DNA of 64,000 nt. Source: Branchiostoma floridae (Eukaryota > Chordata > Leptocardii > Amphioxiformes > Branchiostomatidae). Location: assembly GCF_000003815.2 (NCBI RefSeq), contig NC_049993.1, positions 15,436,635 through 15,500,634 of the forward strand, in the 5' to 3' direction. How positions within the stretch are numbered: the stretch's first letter is position 1; each line of letters starts with the position of its first letter. The notes under the pieces were generated by a model that was not told the DNA's origin, ran no database searches, and saw only the letters and a program-made list of their open reading frames with translations. Made by a program: the position numbers and the translations under genes. Shown here piece after piece: positions 23,415 through 36,199 of this stretch.

Positions 23415-24050
23415 GGACAGATTGAAAGTTAGGACAGTACATCTAACTTGTTGTCACAACCTAGCTCAAGGAAATGCTGAGTGTAAGCACATCACATCTA
23501 ACTTGCTGTCCAACTCAGCATATTTAAGTACAGATCGATAGTAAGGACAACACATCTCACTTTTTGCACAACTTAGCTCAAGGAAATGCTGCGCGTAAGC
23601 ACAGCACATCTAAGTTGCTGTAAAACCCAGCATAAGGACAGATCGAGAGTAAGTACAGCACATCTCACTTGCTGTATAACACAGCTAAAGGACATGGCGA
23701 CAGTAAGGACAGCACACCTCACCTACTTCACAATCCAGCTCAAGGACATGGCGAGAGTGAGGACAGCACATCTCACTTGCTGTACAACCCGACATAATTA
23801 CAAATCGAGAGTACAGATCTCACTCGTTGTAAGATCCAGCTAAAAACATGGCGAGATCATGTGCAGTACATCTAACTTGATTGACAATCCAGCTCAAGGA
23901 CAGGCATAGGGTTGGAGCAGCTCATCTCATTTGCCGTACAGCTCAGCTCAATGAGAGGTCGAGATTACGGACAGCACATCTCACTTGCTGTACAAACCTG
24001 CTTATAGCAGCACATCTGGCTTGCTGTACATACCTGCTTATTGAGAAACT
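23282..24050 (+). repeat. ~54-57-bp tandem array running past the LRR-2 stop
   Basis: Units resembling GACAGCACATCTCACTTGCT followed by GTACAACCCAGCTCAAGGA repeat about a dozen times. The first two to three encode LLY(S/N/K)P(A/D)QGE at the end of LRR-2. The rest lie after the stop at 23412-23414 and carry stops and indels, so they are decayed coding repeats rather than a separate gene. Confidence 0.8.
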
Positions 24051-25448
24051 AATTATATAAGGGTATGCACAATACCTCTAGTATCATCAACAACGCAGCC
24101 TTAAAATGAGAACAGGACGGACAGCTCTTGGACAGCTTTTGGTTGAACACATTAATTACATCTTAAGTACAATACCGGCGAGTGTCAAGCAATGTGCCTA
24201 CCTATTAGCCACCTTTATGACTTTAAAGATAAAAGGATCAAGATGATATTTCATTCCGAGATTAGGCAGGTCATCTTTTTGTCATACGCGCTTTCGGTCA
24301 GCAAGAATGAGCAACGCTTAGTCACCTTTTTCCGTTGGGTAACCAAAGTTCGACGGATGATGGCTTAAATTGCGACATTTGTATCGGCAGATGAGTATAT
24401 ATGACGTATATGATTAGTGATGATGTTGATATTTAAAAGAATAAACGTATGGCTTATTGTTTTGCCAAACTAGTCTTAGTTGATTCCAAGCAGAAAACAA
24501 GAAATTAAGGTGAAGTTGAAATGGCATTAAAATCGTAAGCGGTTGGTATGCTTTTATATCTGTCAAAAAGTTTTGGTAAACAAAAACCATAAATGTAAGA
24601 AACAACTGAAAGTAGCAAAGAAGAACAAACTGGAGAATTGCCTTTGGACAAAGACGTCTTAAGTTTTGATACCCACATGCACTCTTTTGGAAAGGGTTGT
24701 ACTGCAGTTTGTGAAGCCGTAGTTCATCATTTACTGTTCTCGTCGAAAAACATATGATAAATCGCTCAAGTATATTGAGTTCGTGTCCTCTTTTCTACTA
24801 GTATGTAGCTTACAATGTCATGAAATCACTAGCATTTACCAATGGGTTTTCGCACTCTAAGCTCATCAGGTATATTATACAAAGAAGATTCACAGATGCA
24901 CAATTTAGATGGATTTATTTTCCCCGCTTCCTAAAATATGTAAATTGCAAATGTTGAAATTTCTTCCGTAGTATTTTCTAGAAAAAAATATATGCACCTA
25001 TGTCCAAATTTAAGTATTCTATGTCTGGTAGATTTATATAACGTTTATCTAACCAACGCGACTGTGAATACTACTGATATTCCATCAAATACAGTTTACC
25101 ACTTAATACAGTGCGTAGTTTGTATATATCTTATGGAGCCATATAACGTAACAGTGTGTTATAAGTATAAAGATCCTGTCATCCGACTATTGAAACATAA
25201 ATTATCATTATTGATTGTGGAAAGCCATCGTTAAATTAAAATATATAATCCATTAAAGTAACCTACAACTTTACAGAACATTGGAAGCCCATTCTTCTAT
25301 TTTCTATTTGTCTTCATTTCAAACCCTTTGATCCTCATAGCTGAGTCATATAATTAAATTCCTCCATCCATTTTTCTTGACGGCGTTCTGGGTAACCCTT
25401 TGGGACCCTCAAAAACAAACAATTTATGCATGAAATCAAAACATTTAA
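24051..25448. other. Intergenic, no gene seen
   Basis: No exon or repeat family recognised between the LRR-2 repeat array and the 3' end of methyltransferase A. Confidence 0.45.
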
Positions 25449-28400
25449 TCACGCTTTACGGGCGACGAAGCGCCCCCCTCCCATCAGCCCGAACTCGTTG
25501 CACAGGTTCCTGGCGGTGACGTAGAGTTTGAGCCAGCTGTTCACCATGTCCTCCCCGTACAGACGCACGGACCTGTCACGTTGTTCTACCCACTTCTTCC
25601 AGCGCTGGTGCGTGAACTCTCTGTACGAGTCGGAAATGTCCTGGACCTACGGAACCAAGGTTTAGTCAGTAAATATCCAAATCTGCTTTACCTTGAAATT
25701 TATCATCATAACTTTAGCAAATAAACACTGATATTAATGTCCAACTAATCTCCAGGCAGATCCTACAGTAGATAGCACAAGATAGTATCAAAAGCTGGCA
25801 GAGGAATGAAGCCGGCTTACGGGTGCGTTTCACTACAAGGCAAATGGACACCTTTTGGATGACTACACTCCTTGGCCAGTTCGGTACTATCTTATGCCAT
25901 TGTAGGATTTGCTTGGAGATTAATTTCAAACCCCAGTTGTAGAGGCTAAAATACAATATAATTCACCTCTCAGATTGCCTAACCTTTACCATGTATCCTA
26001 CTAAATTTGTTCAAAACTTAAGTACTTTAACAAAAGCTTCTTTGTACAGCTATCTGTCCGTCAGCCTGCATAGTATATGTCCGTGTTTATGATACCCGAA
26101 ATTAACGATGTCTCGCATCATCATTGAAGGTTTGCTGAATGGTGAGACTGATGGTCCGAGAGAGAGGGACGAAGAAAGAGGGAAGAGGAAGGAAGAGAGA
26201 GAGTGAGAGAGCAATGAGAGAGGGGGTATATTTATAGAGAGATAGGAAAAACAGAAGGGGAAGAGGGAGCGAGGGAGACGGCGATAAAGGAGTCGGACAG
26301 AGTGAGGGAGAGAGAGATAGAAATTACACTACGCCAAACCCTTTGGTAATGGGAGAAAAAATAAAGAGGAAATCATCACCGTGACATCAAAGCCAGCCTT
26401 CTCCAGCATGGTCTTGTAGTCCCGGTGGGTCGGCAGGGTGTTGAGGCACAGCAGGAAGAAGTCCAGCGCCGCTTGTTCCTCGGAATTCTTGATATCCTTC
26501 AGGCGGCAGAACTCCTCAAAATATCTGTAAAGTACAGACAGTTTTCACTTACAATTTACTACTACTTAACATGGAAATGGTTTGCCAACCGATGTATAAC
26601 TAGACAGGCGATGATTTAAATCAAAATAATTTAGAACTTGTAGGCCTGACCAGTCTGTAGGGGATGTGCTGGAGTAAGATAAAGAATTCCATAGTGTATA
26701 GGAGGTCAAATGACAGCCTTCTTCCCCCATTTAATAGTACCAAATTACTTACATGGTTCCTCCCGGTTTCAGGGAGTTGGACAGATGACGGAACAGCCTG
26801 AGTTTGTCCTCCACGTAGTAAACAGCCTGGAAACTCACCACGTGATCAAACTCTTCTTTGCCTGGAATAACAATGTCAATGTCAAACTCTCTGTTTATTG
26901 CGTACCAGGAATGCCTAGGTTACATAAAAAACGAGGCCCGACCGGGCAGTATGTGGCAAAGAAAAAGTAGAATATAGAAGAGAAAGAAACACGGAAACAT
27001 CAAAGATACTTTCACGAGCACAATTTCGGCCTTCTACATACATGTGTCTCTATATGAAACTGTATTTTTCATTTCCAGCCGGGCCCCGGTTTGAAAATTT
27101 GATCCAATCATATAACACACCTCAAGATGTAACATACAAGTTTTGTACTAAGTAGCGCTTGTATATCCAGGAATATCTATTTTATCTAAACTTACCGCAC
27201 CGCAAGTTCTCAAATAACTTGTTATGAATTGGTTTAAAAGATTTAAAAAGAGTCGACCTGGAGGAGCACATTCAATCTGACGCATACCCAGTTTTGTCGT
27301 GGTGATGTCACCGCACATGTGCTTCACGCTTCCCGTCATGCCACAGCGTGACGTCAGATCTTGCCCCACGCGGTGGTTGTCGGGCAGGAGTTCAGAGGCC
27401 GTCACGTGACACTTGGCTTTGTGCGCTAGGTACCTCGAGGGGCCGCCAATGCCGGAGCCTACATCAAGGACCCGTGCACCTTCCCTGTTTCATTGGGAAA
27501 ATATATTACTTTTTTGCTGAAGGCTGCGTTGCCATACGGCCACTGTTAGATAGGCTGAGAGACTGCATGGGACCCTTCCGGACTGTCATGCTGCGGAGGT
27601 GCTGCAATGAATCGCTTGAGGGCGCTTTTTCGCCAATTAAGCGCTGAACGATTGCAGCCAGGCAGCTAACAAGGCAATGCGCAGTGCAGAGATACGTTGA
27701 CATTTGCTTTTAAGAGGCTCTGTCTGTAAAAACCAAGCATAGGGTGGCCAAACTCAAAAAATCGATTTTCCTTAAATTTTTGTGTGGTGGTAGGGCCTTG
27801 GTCCAAACCTACAAAAATGGCAAAGTTTTAGATCTGCGGTCACCGGTTGCCATGGCAACGGTCATTTTTCAAAATGGCGGATTTTCACCAAGGGAAGGCC
27901 TTGGTCGCGTCCAAAATAGGCCTCCTTTGGACTCCTGTAGCCCCCACAAATTAACAGATATTTTATTGATTCTCGGATATGTTATTACCCATATTCTAAT
28001 GAAAAAATGATACATAGTGATGCTCAAAATGTTTTTGTAGTGAGGTGCAGCAGATGTTTGAAAATGATGTGTTTTCGTCAATTTCCAAAATTGACAAAAA
28101 TCCATTTTTGACCATTTTTATTGACCATTAGCTCATTTACAGGCAAATCAATTTGCTTGATTTGCACAGTTATATTTTGAACCTTTGTATACATCATATG
28201 TAAAAAAAAGTTTTGCACTCCTACGTATCGGACCGTGGTGGCCCCGAGAGTAAACCAATATTTCCATTTCAAGAAAATCGTAACCATAGAATTATTCCAG
28301 GAAAAACAGTCATAGCTTACCAAAAATGAATCTCCGTTTCATTTTATGTAGCAGAGGAACTTACCTATCACTTATAAAAGCAGGGTTGTTCTAGATTTTT

Positions 28401-31400
28401 TTATAATTGCCTTTAAAATGATTTTTATTGAGTTTTTGGGTCATTTTTAGACCAAAAAATGTGTATTTTGGCCCCAGCACCCTGGTATTGCAACCAAATG
28501 ACCTGAAATTTGGTATAGGAATGTCCTGGACATGTACACACATGGGTTGATAACTGGTTTGCCATATAATAGAACAAAATGCTGAATTTTGTGACTTCTT
28601 TTGGCATTTTCGGCCCAAAAAATACATTCTTGGCCCCTGTACCCTGGTTTAACAACAAAATGACCTGAAATTTGGTGTAGGACTGCCCTGGCCACATGCG
28701 CATATGGATTCAATAACACTTTTGGCATACTGTTCAACAAAATGCTAAATTTTGTGATGTTTGGTTTATTTAAAAAAAGTACATTTTTGGCTCTCCTACC
28801 CTGGTTCTACAATTGAATGACCTGGAATTCGGTATAGCAATGCCCTGAACATACATGTATGCGCACATTCCCTGAACATATGCGTACATGGATTCAATAA
28901 CATGTTTTGCATACAGTATAATAAAATGCTTAATTTTGAACCTTTTGCCATTCTTTTTTCCCAAACTCATTGTTTTGCTCCTGTTCCCTCGTTTTCCAAG
29001 TAAATAACCGGTAAAAATTTGGAATAGGATCGCCTTGGAAATGGCTTTTATAACCCGTTTTTGCATACAGTGCAACAAAACGCGTAATGTTGTAATTGTT
29101 GGTCATTGTTTTACCCAATGTACATTTCTGGCTCCTTTTTGTAATTTTTGGCACCAAAAGTACATTTTTGGCCCATTAAACCCTGGTTTTGCAAATAAAT
29201 GACCTAAAATTTGGTATAGAAATGCCCTTGACACATGCGCACATAGAGTCAATAATAATTTTGGCATACTGTGCAACACAATGCTAAATTTTGGTCATTT
29301 TCTTTTTACAAAAAAAGTATATTTTTGGCTCCTGTACCCTGGCTTTAGAACTGAATGACCTGTATTCGGTATGGGAATGCCCTGGACATATGCGCTGATG
29401 GATCCAATAACACGTTTGGCATACAATACAACAAAATGCTTAATTTGTTATTTTGGGCCATTTTTTTTTAAACAAAAAAGTGCATTTTTGGCTCTTGTAG
29501 CCTGGTTTCACAACTAAAAAAATTTAGACGACCTGAACGTTGGTATAGGAATGCCCTGGACATACGCGCACATGGATTCAATAACATGCTTGTCATACAG
29601 TACAGCGAAATGCTGAATTTTGTGTGTTTCTTTACCATTTTTTTACCCCCCCCCCCAAAAAAAAACAAACATTTTTGGCTCCTGTACCCTGTTGTTCCAA
29701 CTAAATAATCTGAAATTCTGAAACTTTTTGGCAATTTACAATTTACAAAGATACGTCATCTTTTAACATCTGCTGCACCTCACAAAAATCTTTCGAGCAT
29801 AACTTTATATCACTTTTCTTATTACTAAATATGGGTAATAATATATACGGGAATCAATAGAATATCTCTTAATTTGTGGGGTTACATGCGTCTAGGAGGT
29901 CATTTGCCTGTAATGCCTAATAGGGAACAGGAGCCAGAAATGTGCTTTGGGTAAAACAATGACCAAAAATTACAACATTTAGCGTTTTGTTGCACTGTAA
30001 GCAAAAACAGGTTATAAAAGCCATTTCCAAGGCGATCCTATACCAAACTTTTACAGGTTATTTACTTGAAAAAACAGGGAACAGGAGCAAAAAAATTACT
30101 TTTTTTGGTCAAAAAAATGACAAAAATCTCAAAATTAAGCATTTTGTTGTACTGTATGCAAAACATGTTATTGAATCCATGTGCGCATATGTTCAGGGCA
30201 TTGCTATACTGAATTCCAGGTCATTCAGTTGTAAAACCAGGGTAGGAGAGCCAAAAATGTACTTTTTTGGGGAAAAATAAACCAAAAATCACAAAATTTA
30301 GCATTTTGTTGAACAGTATGCCAAAAATGTTATTGAATCCATGTGCGCATGTGGCCAGGGCATTCCTACACCAAATTTCAGGTCATTTGGTTGTTAAACT
30401 AGGGTACAGGGGCCAAAAATGTACTTTTAAGGCCGAAAATGACAAAAAAAGTCAAAAAATTCAGCATTTTGTTCTATTATATGGCGAACCAGTTATCAAC
30501 CCATGTGTGTACATGTCCAGGACTTTCCTATACCAAATTTCAGGTCATTTGGTTGCAATACCAGGGTGCTGGGGCCAAAAGATACATTTTTTGGTCTAAA
30601 AATGACCCAAAAACTCAATAAAAATCATTTTAAAGGCAATTATAAAAAAAATCTAGAACAACCCTGCTTTTATAAGTGATAGGTAAGTTCCTCTGCTACA
30701 TAAAATGAAACTGAGATTCATTTTTGGTAAGCTATGACTGTTTTTCCTGGAATAATTCTATGGTTACGATTTTCTTGAAATGGAAATATTGGTTTACTCT
30801 CGGGGCCACCACGGTCCGATACGTAGGAGTGCCAAACTTTTTTTTACATATGATGTATACAAAGGTTCAAACTATAACTGTGCAAATCAAGCAAATTGAT
30901 TTGCCTGTAAATGAGCTAATGGTCAATAAAAATGGTCAAAAAATGGATTTTTGTCAATTTTGGAAATTGACGAAAACACATCATTTTCAAACATCTGCTG
31001 CATCTCACTACAAAAACATTTTGAGCATCACTATATATCATTTTTTCATTAGAATATGGGTAATAACGTATCCGAGAATCAATAAAATATCTGTTAATTT
31101 GTGGGGGCTACAGGAGTCCAAAGGAGGCCTATTTTTGGACGCGACCAAGGCCTTCCCTGGGTGAAAATCCGCCATTTTGAAAAATGGCCGTTGCCATGGC
31201 AACCGGTGACCGCAGATCTAAAACTTTGCCATTTTTATAGGTTTGGACCAAGGCCCTACCACCACACAAAAGTTACGGAAAATTGATTTTTTTGAGTTTG
31301 GCCAACATTTTCTGATTTTGCTTGGTTTTTACAGACATCAGCTCTTAAATCTCAATGTAGTCCGAGCGGCATCTAAAAAGTTGTGATGCTTATTTCAACA

Positions 31401-34400
31401 CATGAAAATACTTAGGACATTCTTTTTTTCAGGCTGCGTTGCCAGCTATTTATCTTAAAGCACTTCTTTTTTTTATAATGAAAACAAAAATCCATTCATC
31501 CCCTTTAAACACATCCTGAATAGAGAGTAAAGTCATGTTAGGGTGTAGGAGTTCGTGACAGAGGCTAAAATGGGGAATTGTCGGAAGCCGAAGTCGTGGG
31601 AAGGTCCGAAAACAAAAATTGAGGAGATGTCGGGATCAAGTAGGTGGGATGGTCCCAAATGTATGACAAGTACTCAAGAGGAGTGGTTGAGAGCAAAGTC
31701 GTGAGAAAGTATCGAACCTGTGACGGAGGTGATGATAGGTGGGGGGTGGCCATAAGTAAAGTCGCGAGAAAGCACTGAATGTGATAATTTTTACCTGATC
31801 CCCAGAAGCTTGATGGCGGCATCTACAGGTTCCGTGCCGTTATAGTGCCACTGGTCCAGAGTTGTCAGGTCAGCCAACTTCAGGGGGTCGTTGTCACGGT
31901 AGCCAAGCTTGGACAGAATGACAGGACTCCGTTAGAAAATATTCAGGTGTATGTTTGCGCTTACGGTGACTAATGCTTAACAAGTGACCGTAGGTAACAT
32001 AGTCTGTGACGTCGGTCTGGTATATGTTGGTTGTTTTGTCTTCTTTGGTGTGTGACGTTGTGCTTATATCCTATATGATTCTTTTCATGGTGTTAGATAT
32101 ATCGTTGTATCTAAAGTTGCCTAATATTTCTGTGTCATGTGAATCTTACTAAACAGGTATGGATTGTGAGATAACATGTGGCCAAAGTCAAAAAGATATG
32201 GTGACGATAAGTTACCGGATGGTCTACTCTAATACACAGGCACATTCACACACAGACACACCTACAAGACCGACAGGCAGACTGACAAACGCACCAAGTA
32301 TTAACATGTTTCTGTTATGGACGTAATAAGTATGAAGCACGGAATAGGACCTTGATGTGTCTTAGTCGAAGTCCGGGAATATAATATGGCTAAACTTCAT
32401 TTGGGACGAGAATTCTTACACGCTTCATTACAAACGGCGACAGGAGGTATTTGATTGACAGGGTCATTAGTGGAACATTAGATGTCGGTTCCCATGTCCC
32501 ACATACGATAACACACAGCTGTTGATGATGAACTGTGCGATAAGTTTTTAACTAGTGTGAAGCCATAAGGTATCATGACACAGTGTTAATGGGTGAATCC
32601 CGGGGTCCATGATGCTGGTACATAAAGTAGTACGGATAAACTTGTTGAATAAGAGGTAGAAAGCAAACGCGCGTAAAATTCTTGCACATATCGCGCATCT
32701 GCTTAACTATACCCAATTACCTCAACGGGCACCATATGCAAACATGGGCCAATCCACTGTGAAACGTACAATTTGCAGGGGTGATTTCTGAAATTATTAC
32801 ATACATAATAAAAACAGCTGCCGAAGAAATAAAACACCTTGCATCATCGTCCAACTATGTGTAGAGAACCTGCCAAACCACAAACGTATGCGACAACGGG
32901 AACATGCAGATATAGATGCGAACGTGCGTTACATTGACGACCAGAGAACATCACGCGTCTGCTTGCAATATCTCAATTACAGCATGACCCATATACAGGG
33001 GATCTGGACTAATACACCGAAAGATGAACATTTTGTAGGGGTGTTATTTTTATTGCGTCCCTAATAAAACCAACTGCCGCAAAAACAACAAAAAAAAAAC
33101 AACGTGCATCATCGTCAACCTCAGTGCAGATGACCTGCCAAACAACGTACGTATGCGACAACGGGAACATGCAGATACCGATGCGAACGCGAATAACTTT
33201 GACGATCAGGTAACACCACGCATCTGCTTGACAAATTCCAATGACACCATGACCCACATACAGAGGATCTGGACCAAAACACCGCAAGACGAACAAATTG
33301 TAGGGGTGTTATTTTTATAAAATCCATAATGAAACCACCTGCAGCAAAAAAAAGTTCACGTGCATCATCGTCAACCTCAGTACAAAGGACCTGCCAAACC
33401 ACATAGAATTCAGACAACGGGAACATACAGATACAGCTGCGAACGCGCGTAAACGTGACAAAACTAAAAGTCTGTCGACCAGAGGGTCTGGTCACAGACT
33501 AATTATTGGCCGCCCAATGGTGGTTAGTTCAATCTTGTCATTTGAACGTTACGTCTTAGAATGTGGGATATGAATTTGCGCACATCATTAAAGCTAATGG
33601 CACAACCTACCGTACGTGCAAATACGTACTGTCTACGTGCCAAAACGTGGGCAGTCTTTTGGGATCCGCAAGTGGTAGGTACCGCCTCCGTGCGAACTCG
33701 TGGGAAATCCGACTGATTTTGGAGCACGCAGACACGCCGTAGAACTTGACGTGCAGGCAAAACTTACGTGCCAGTACGGGGGATCGCGACGCGCCTACCC
33801 TGTACAGCCACGTTTTCAGAAATACGTGGCCTCCCCCCCCCCCAAAAAAAACCTACGGACGAATTGCACGTACGACGGGATGTGCCCTTAGCTTTACAGT
33901 TTCGTTCATACCTCTTTTGAACTGTTGCAAATTTCAAGACAAGTTAATTGAAACAATGGCTTAGTTTTCACACGTTTTTTTTAAGTCGACTTGGACGTAA
34001 CACTGCCCAGTTTCGTTTACTAGTATGTAATGAAGTTTAGGGCAAATGTACCTGCTAAATGTACCTACCTCTTTTAGGTCCGTGTAAATTCTCTCTACAT
34101 GGTGGTCTGTAAACATGAAATAAGCACCTTTTTTTCTCATGATCACATTCAAGAAATGAAAGTCGGACTTTTTAGGGTCGTAAATGCTTCAGTTATTTAT
34201 AAACACAAACACGTTACAAATTGGCAAAAAGATAAATAAGACTTCTGTTACAATTTTACGTATGCTTTTTGCATATCTATAATCCTTTCGTGCTATGGAT
34301 AAGTAATCGATTGGAATTTTGTTAAAAATAGATAAAAAAATTTGATCACTCCAGGAGAAATAAACCATACCCCTCTCACCTTATATCTTTCATACAGAAT

Positions 34401-35807
34401 ATATATTTTGTAAATCTGGATGGTCAATTTTGCATGATAAGCGAATGTAAGAACCTTTCTTTGAATAATCTATGAAAGCTCATTTATAGCATAGTGCAAC
34501 TTCATTTCAACACTAAGGTATACAGGGATCAAATTTTCAACTGCCACTATCACATTTTTCATTTGACCACTGTGGCCTCATTGACATGAGAAAGCCGACA
34601 TTGGTCGTCAAAACCAATACCTTTGCGTTGGGAGAGAGTTAAGCATGATTGTACAATAACCTAAGTCATAATCTAACTAAAAACAATTGGCCTATACATT
34701 ACACGATTTTAAAGTAAAAGCTGTACTCACATATAATAAACTGTCTCAGTTTGTGGTCTTCGTTGGATATGGTGGCTTTCGTCTGTAATAAATGTTGTGT
34801 TTGTATTTAGGCCATGATGATATGATTAAATGGATGTCATCCGCGCGCATCATCAACTTTCGGCAAATTTCAAAATAAAGTTTGAACTATATTGTTAATG
34901 TTTATGAAAGTTATTTATTAAAGATAAACAATAATCCAATACCATCCAATCTGCACAACTGCATAAGAACGGAGGTTTACTTCCTGACGTTTTGAGTGAC
35001 ATCCATCAGTCTACTTCATGATCAGCAGCGTCACCAGGGTAGTGGCAGGGAAGAGTGATGGATGTCACTCAAAACAACGGAAAGTAAATATCCGCTTTTG
35101 TCCTGTTGTAAAATTGAACTGTAATGGAAAATTTTGTAATTCGCACATGATAACTACAATATAAGCACATTGTAAAAAAAATGATACATAGGAAAATTTG
35201 TAGCAATGCCATAGAATGCCAACGTCAATTCAAAGGTCCAAGAACAAGGCGTGAAAGAACAAGATACTTGACATTGCAACAGAAATCTAGACAATGGTCT
35301 CGACGCGACGAGTACTGTTTATGAGCAAGGGACCTTAACCTTTGACATATTACCCACAATTGATGTCGCTCTACCTGTGTACTACGAAGCATGCAAGAGC
35401 TCATATTACTAGGAAGTGTGGGTATATGAACTAGTATTCATGAAGATCTGTCGTTACGTTTGACGAAATTTGATACAAAGAAGGTAACTACTCAGACATA
35501 ATATAATTCGTCACATTTATTGAATAAGAAATAAGTATCTTAGCATGAAAGTTCATCTGTGTTGGTAGAATACATTATAGAGAATTGCTAAACTTTCATT
35601 CCAACACAAAGATAATGTAGGGACTTACCCCTAAATTTTCGGTCGATCTCCGTCGACCTTGTTCACAGAATGACCCTTTCTCACTCCAGCAGTGACGCCA
35701 GGAAGACACCACTTTTGCAGGAGGGGGTCATAAATATCAGACTTTCTTACCCTTTGAAATGTGAGGATCGGACGAGTAAGCCTGGCCAAAGAACGGACTA
35801 CTTGCAT
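25449..35807 (-). CDS. Class I SAM-dependent methyltransferase, copy A
   Basis: Eight exons on the minus strand: 35807-35751, 34782-34731, 34106-34069, 31907-31795, 27484-27288, 26861-26753, 26524-26380, 25646-25449 (302 residues, all GT/AG, phases consistent). The fold is shown by motif I VLDVGSGIGGPSRYLA, acidic-strand TASELLPDN, GDITTT, motif IV FDHVVSFQAV and post-motif SLKPGG. The upstream LDQWHYNGTEPVDAAI segment recalls the small-molecule methyltransferases related to sarcosine/dimethylglycine N-methyltransferases, but the substrate cannot be assigned. The N-terminus MQVVRSLARLTRPI is Arg-rich and lacks acidic residues, as in a mitochondrial presequence. Exon 1 is called from its conservation in both arms. 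Intron 4 holds a 3.6-kb foldback element, and intron 3 a 264-bp tandem repeat. No disabling change was seen. Confidence 0.88.
25746..25922. mobile_element. Foldback MITE, TAATCTCC family
   Basis: Left end TAATCTCCAGGCAGATCCTA and right end TAGGATTTGCTTGGAGATTA are inverted repeats. A second member with the same ends is at 63736-63904. Non-coding, in intron 7 of methyltransferase A. Confidence 0.7.
26150..26330. repeat. Purine-rich GA/GAGA low-complexity tract
   Basis: A nearly pure G/A stretch (GAGAGAGAGGGACGAAGAAA and similar) lies in intron 7 of methyltransferase A, between exons 7 and 8. Such tracts can form triplex DNA; no function is shown. Confidence 0.8.
27708..31353. mobile_element. 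Giant foldback element with ~1.3-kb inverted arms
   Basis: The left arm from about 27708 (TTTAAGAGGCTCTGTCTGTA) is repeated in reverse complement up to about 31353. The arms are about 1.3 kb each and nearly identical by eye; for example GGACCGTGGTGGCCCCGAGA reappears as its complement on the other side. Each arm contains several degenerate ~170-210-bp subrepeats (TGACCTGAAATTTGGTAT ... CAATAACA ... AACAAAATGCT). A central block (about 29.1-29.97 kb) holds further units and a second copy of the arm end. There is no transposase. GGCTGCGTTGCCA occurs outside both ends (27522-27534 and 31432-31444). It sits in intron 4 of methyltransferase A. Confidence 0.8.
32650..33440. repeat. ~264-bp tandem repeat, about three copies
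   Basis: GACAACGGGAACATGCAGAT recurs near 32893, 33157 and (as CATACAG) 33413. TTGTAGGGGTGTTATTTTTA recurs near 33035 and 33299. Non-coding, in intron 3 of methyltransferase A, and not seen in the matching intron of copy B. Confidence 0.75.
34971..35100. repeat. Foldback module (GAGTGACATCC family), arm A
   Basis: GTTTACTTCCTGACGTTTTG followed by AGTGACATCC faces GGATGTCACTCAAAAC followed by GGAAAGTAAAT. The same module sits at the matching place in arm B (41640-41765), so the insertion predates the inverted duplication. Confidence 0.65.
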
Positions 35808-36199
35808 CTTGGGATTTTTCTTGTCTGGACTATGGATGAAAAATATTATAGAAAGGAATGATAATCTTAATAGGCGGGTATCTATAGCACTCATTTACGC
35901 CTATAATTTTTATTGACGGTTGGCATACCATCATCTTGACAAGTGTCGACTCAAGCGTAATTGAATTATTTGTTGCTAGAAATTTATTTCAAGCTTTAAG
36001 TAACAAAGTCCTAAATACGCAATGCAATGATTAACATAGTATATGTGTTAAAGAAAAACCATCAACATATTTGGATTTTGTCTTTTACTGGACTGAATAC
36101 AAATGCAGAAATCTCTGTTATATACGTGGTCTGACCATTGCCTCTTTCCTCGTGACATTAACGAAAAGCGGCCTGCAGGCCGATGTGAGCTTTAATGAA

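Noticed and set aside
28391-31164. Many repeated open frames of 75-146 codons on both strands
   Set aside because: They mirror each other across the foldback element and follow its subrepeats. They share no recognised domain and have no independent coding signal.
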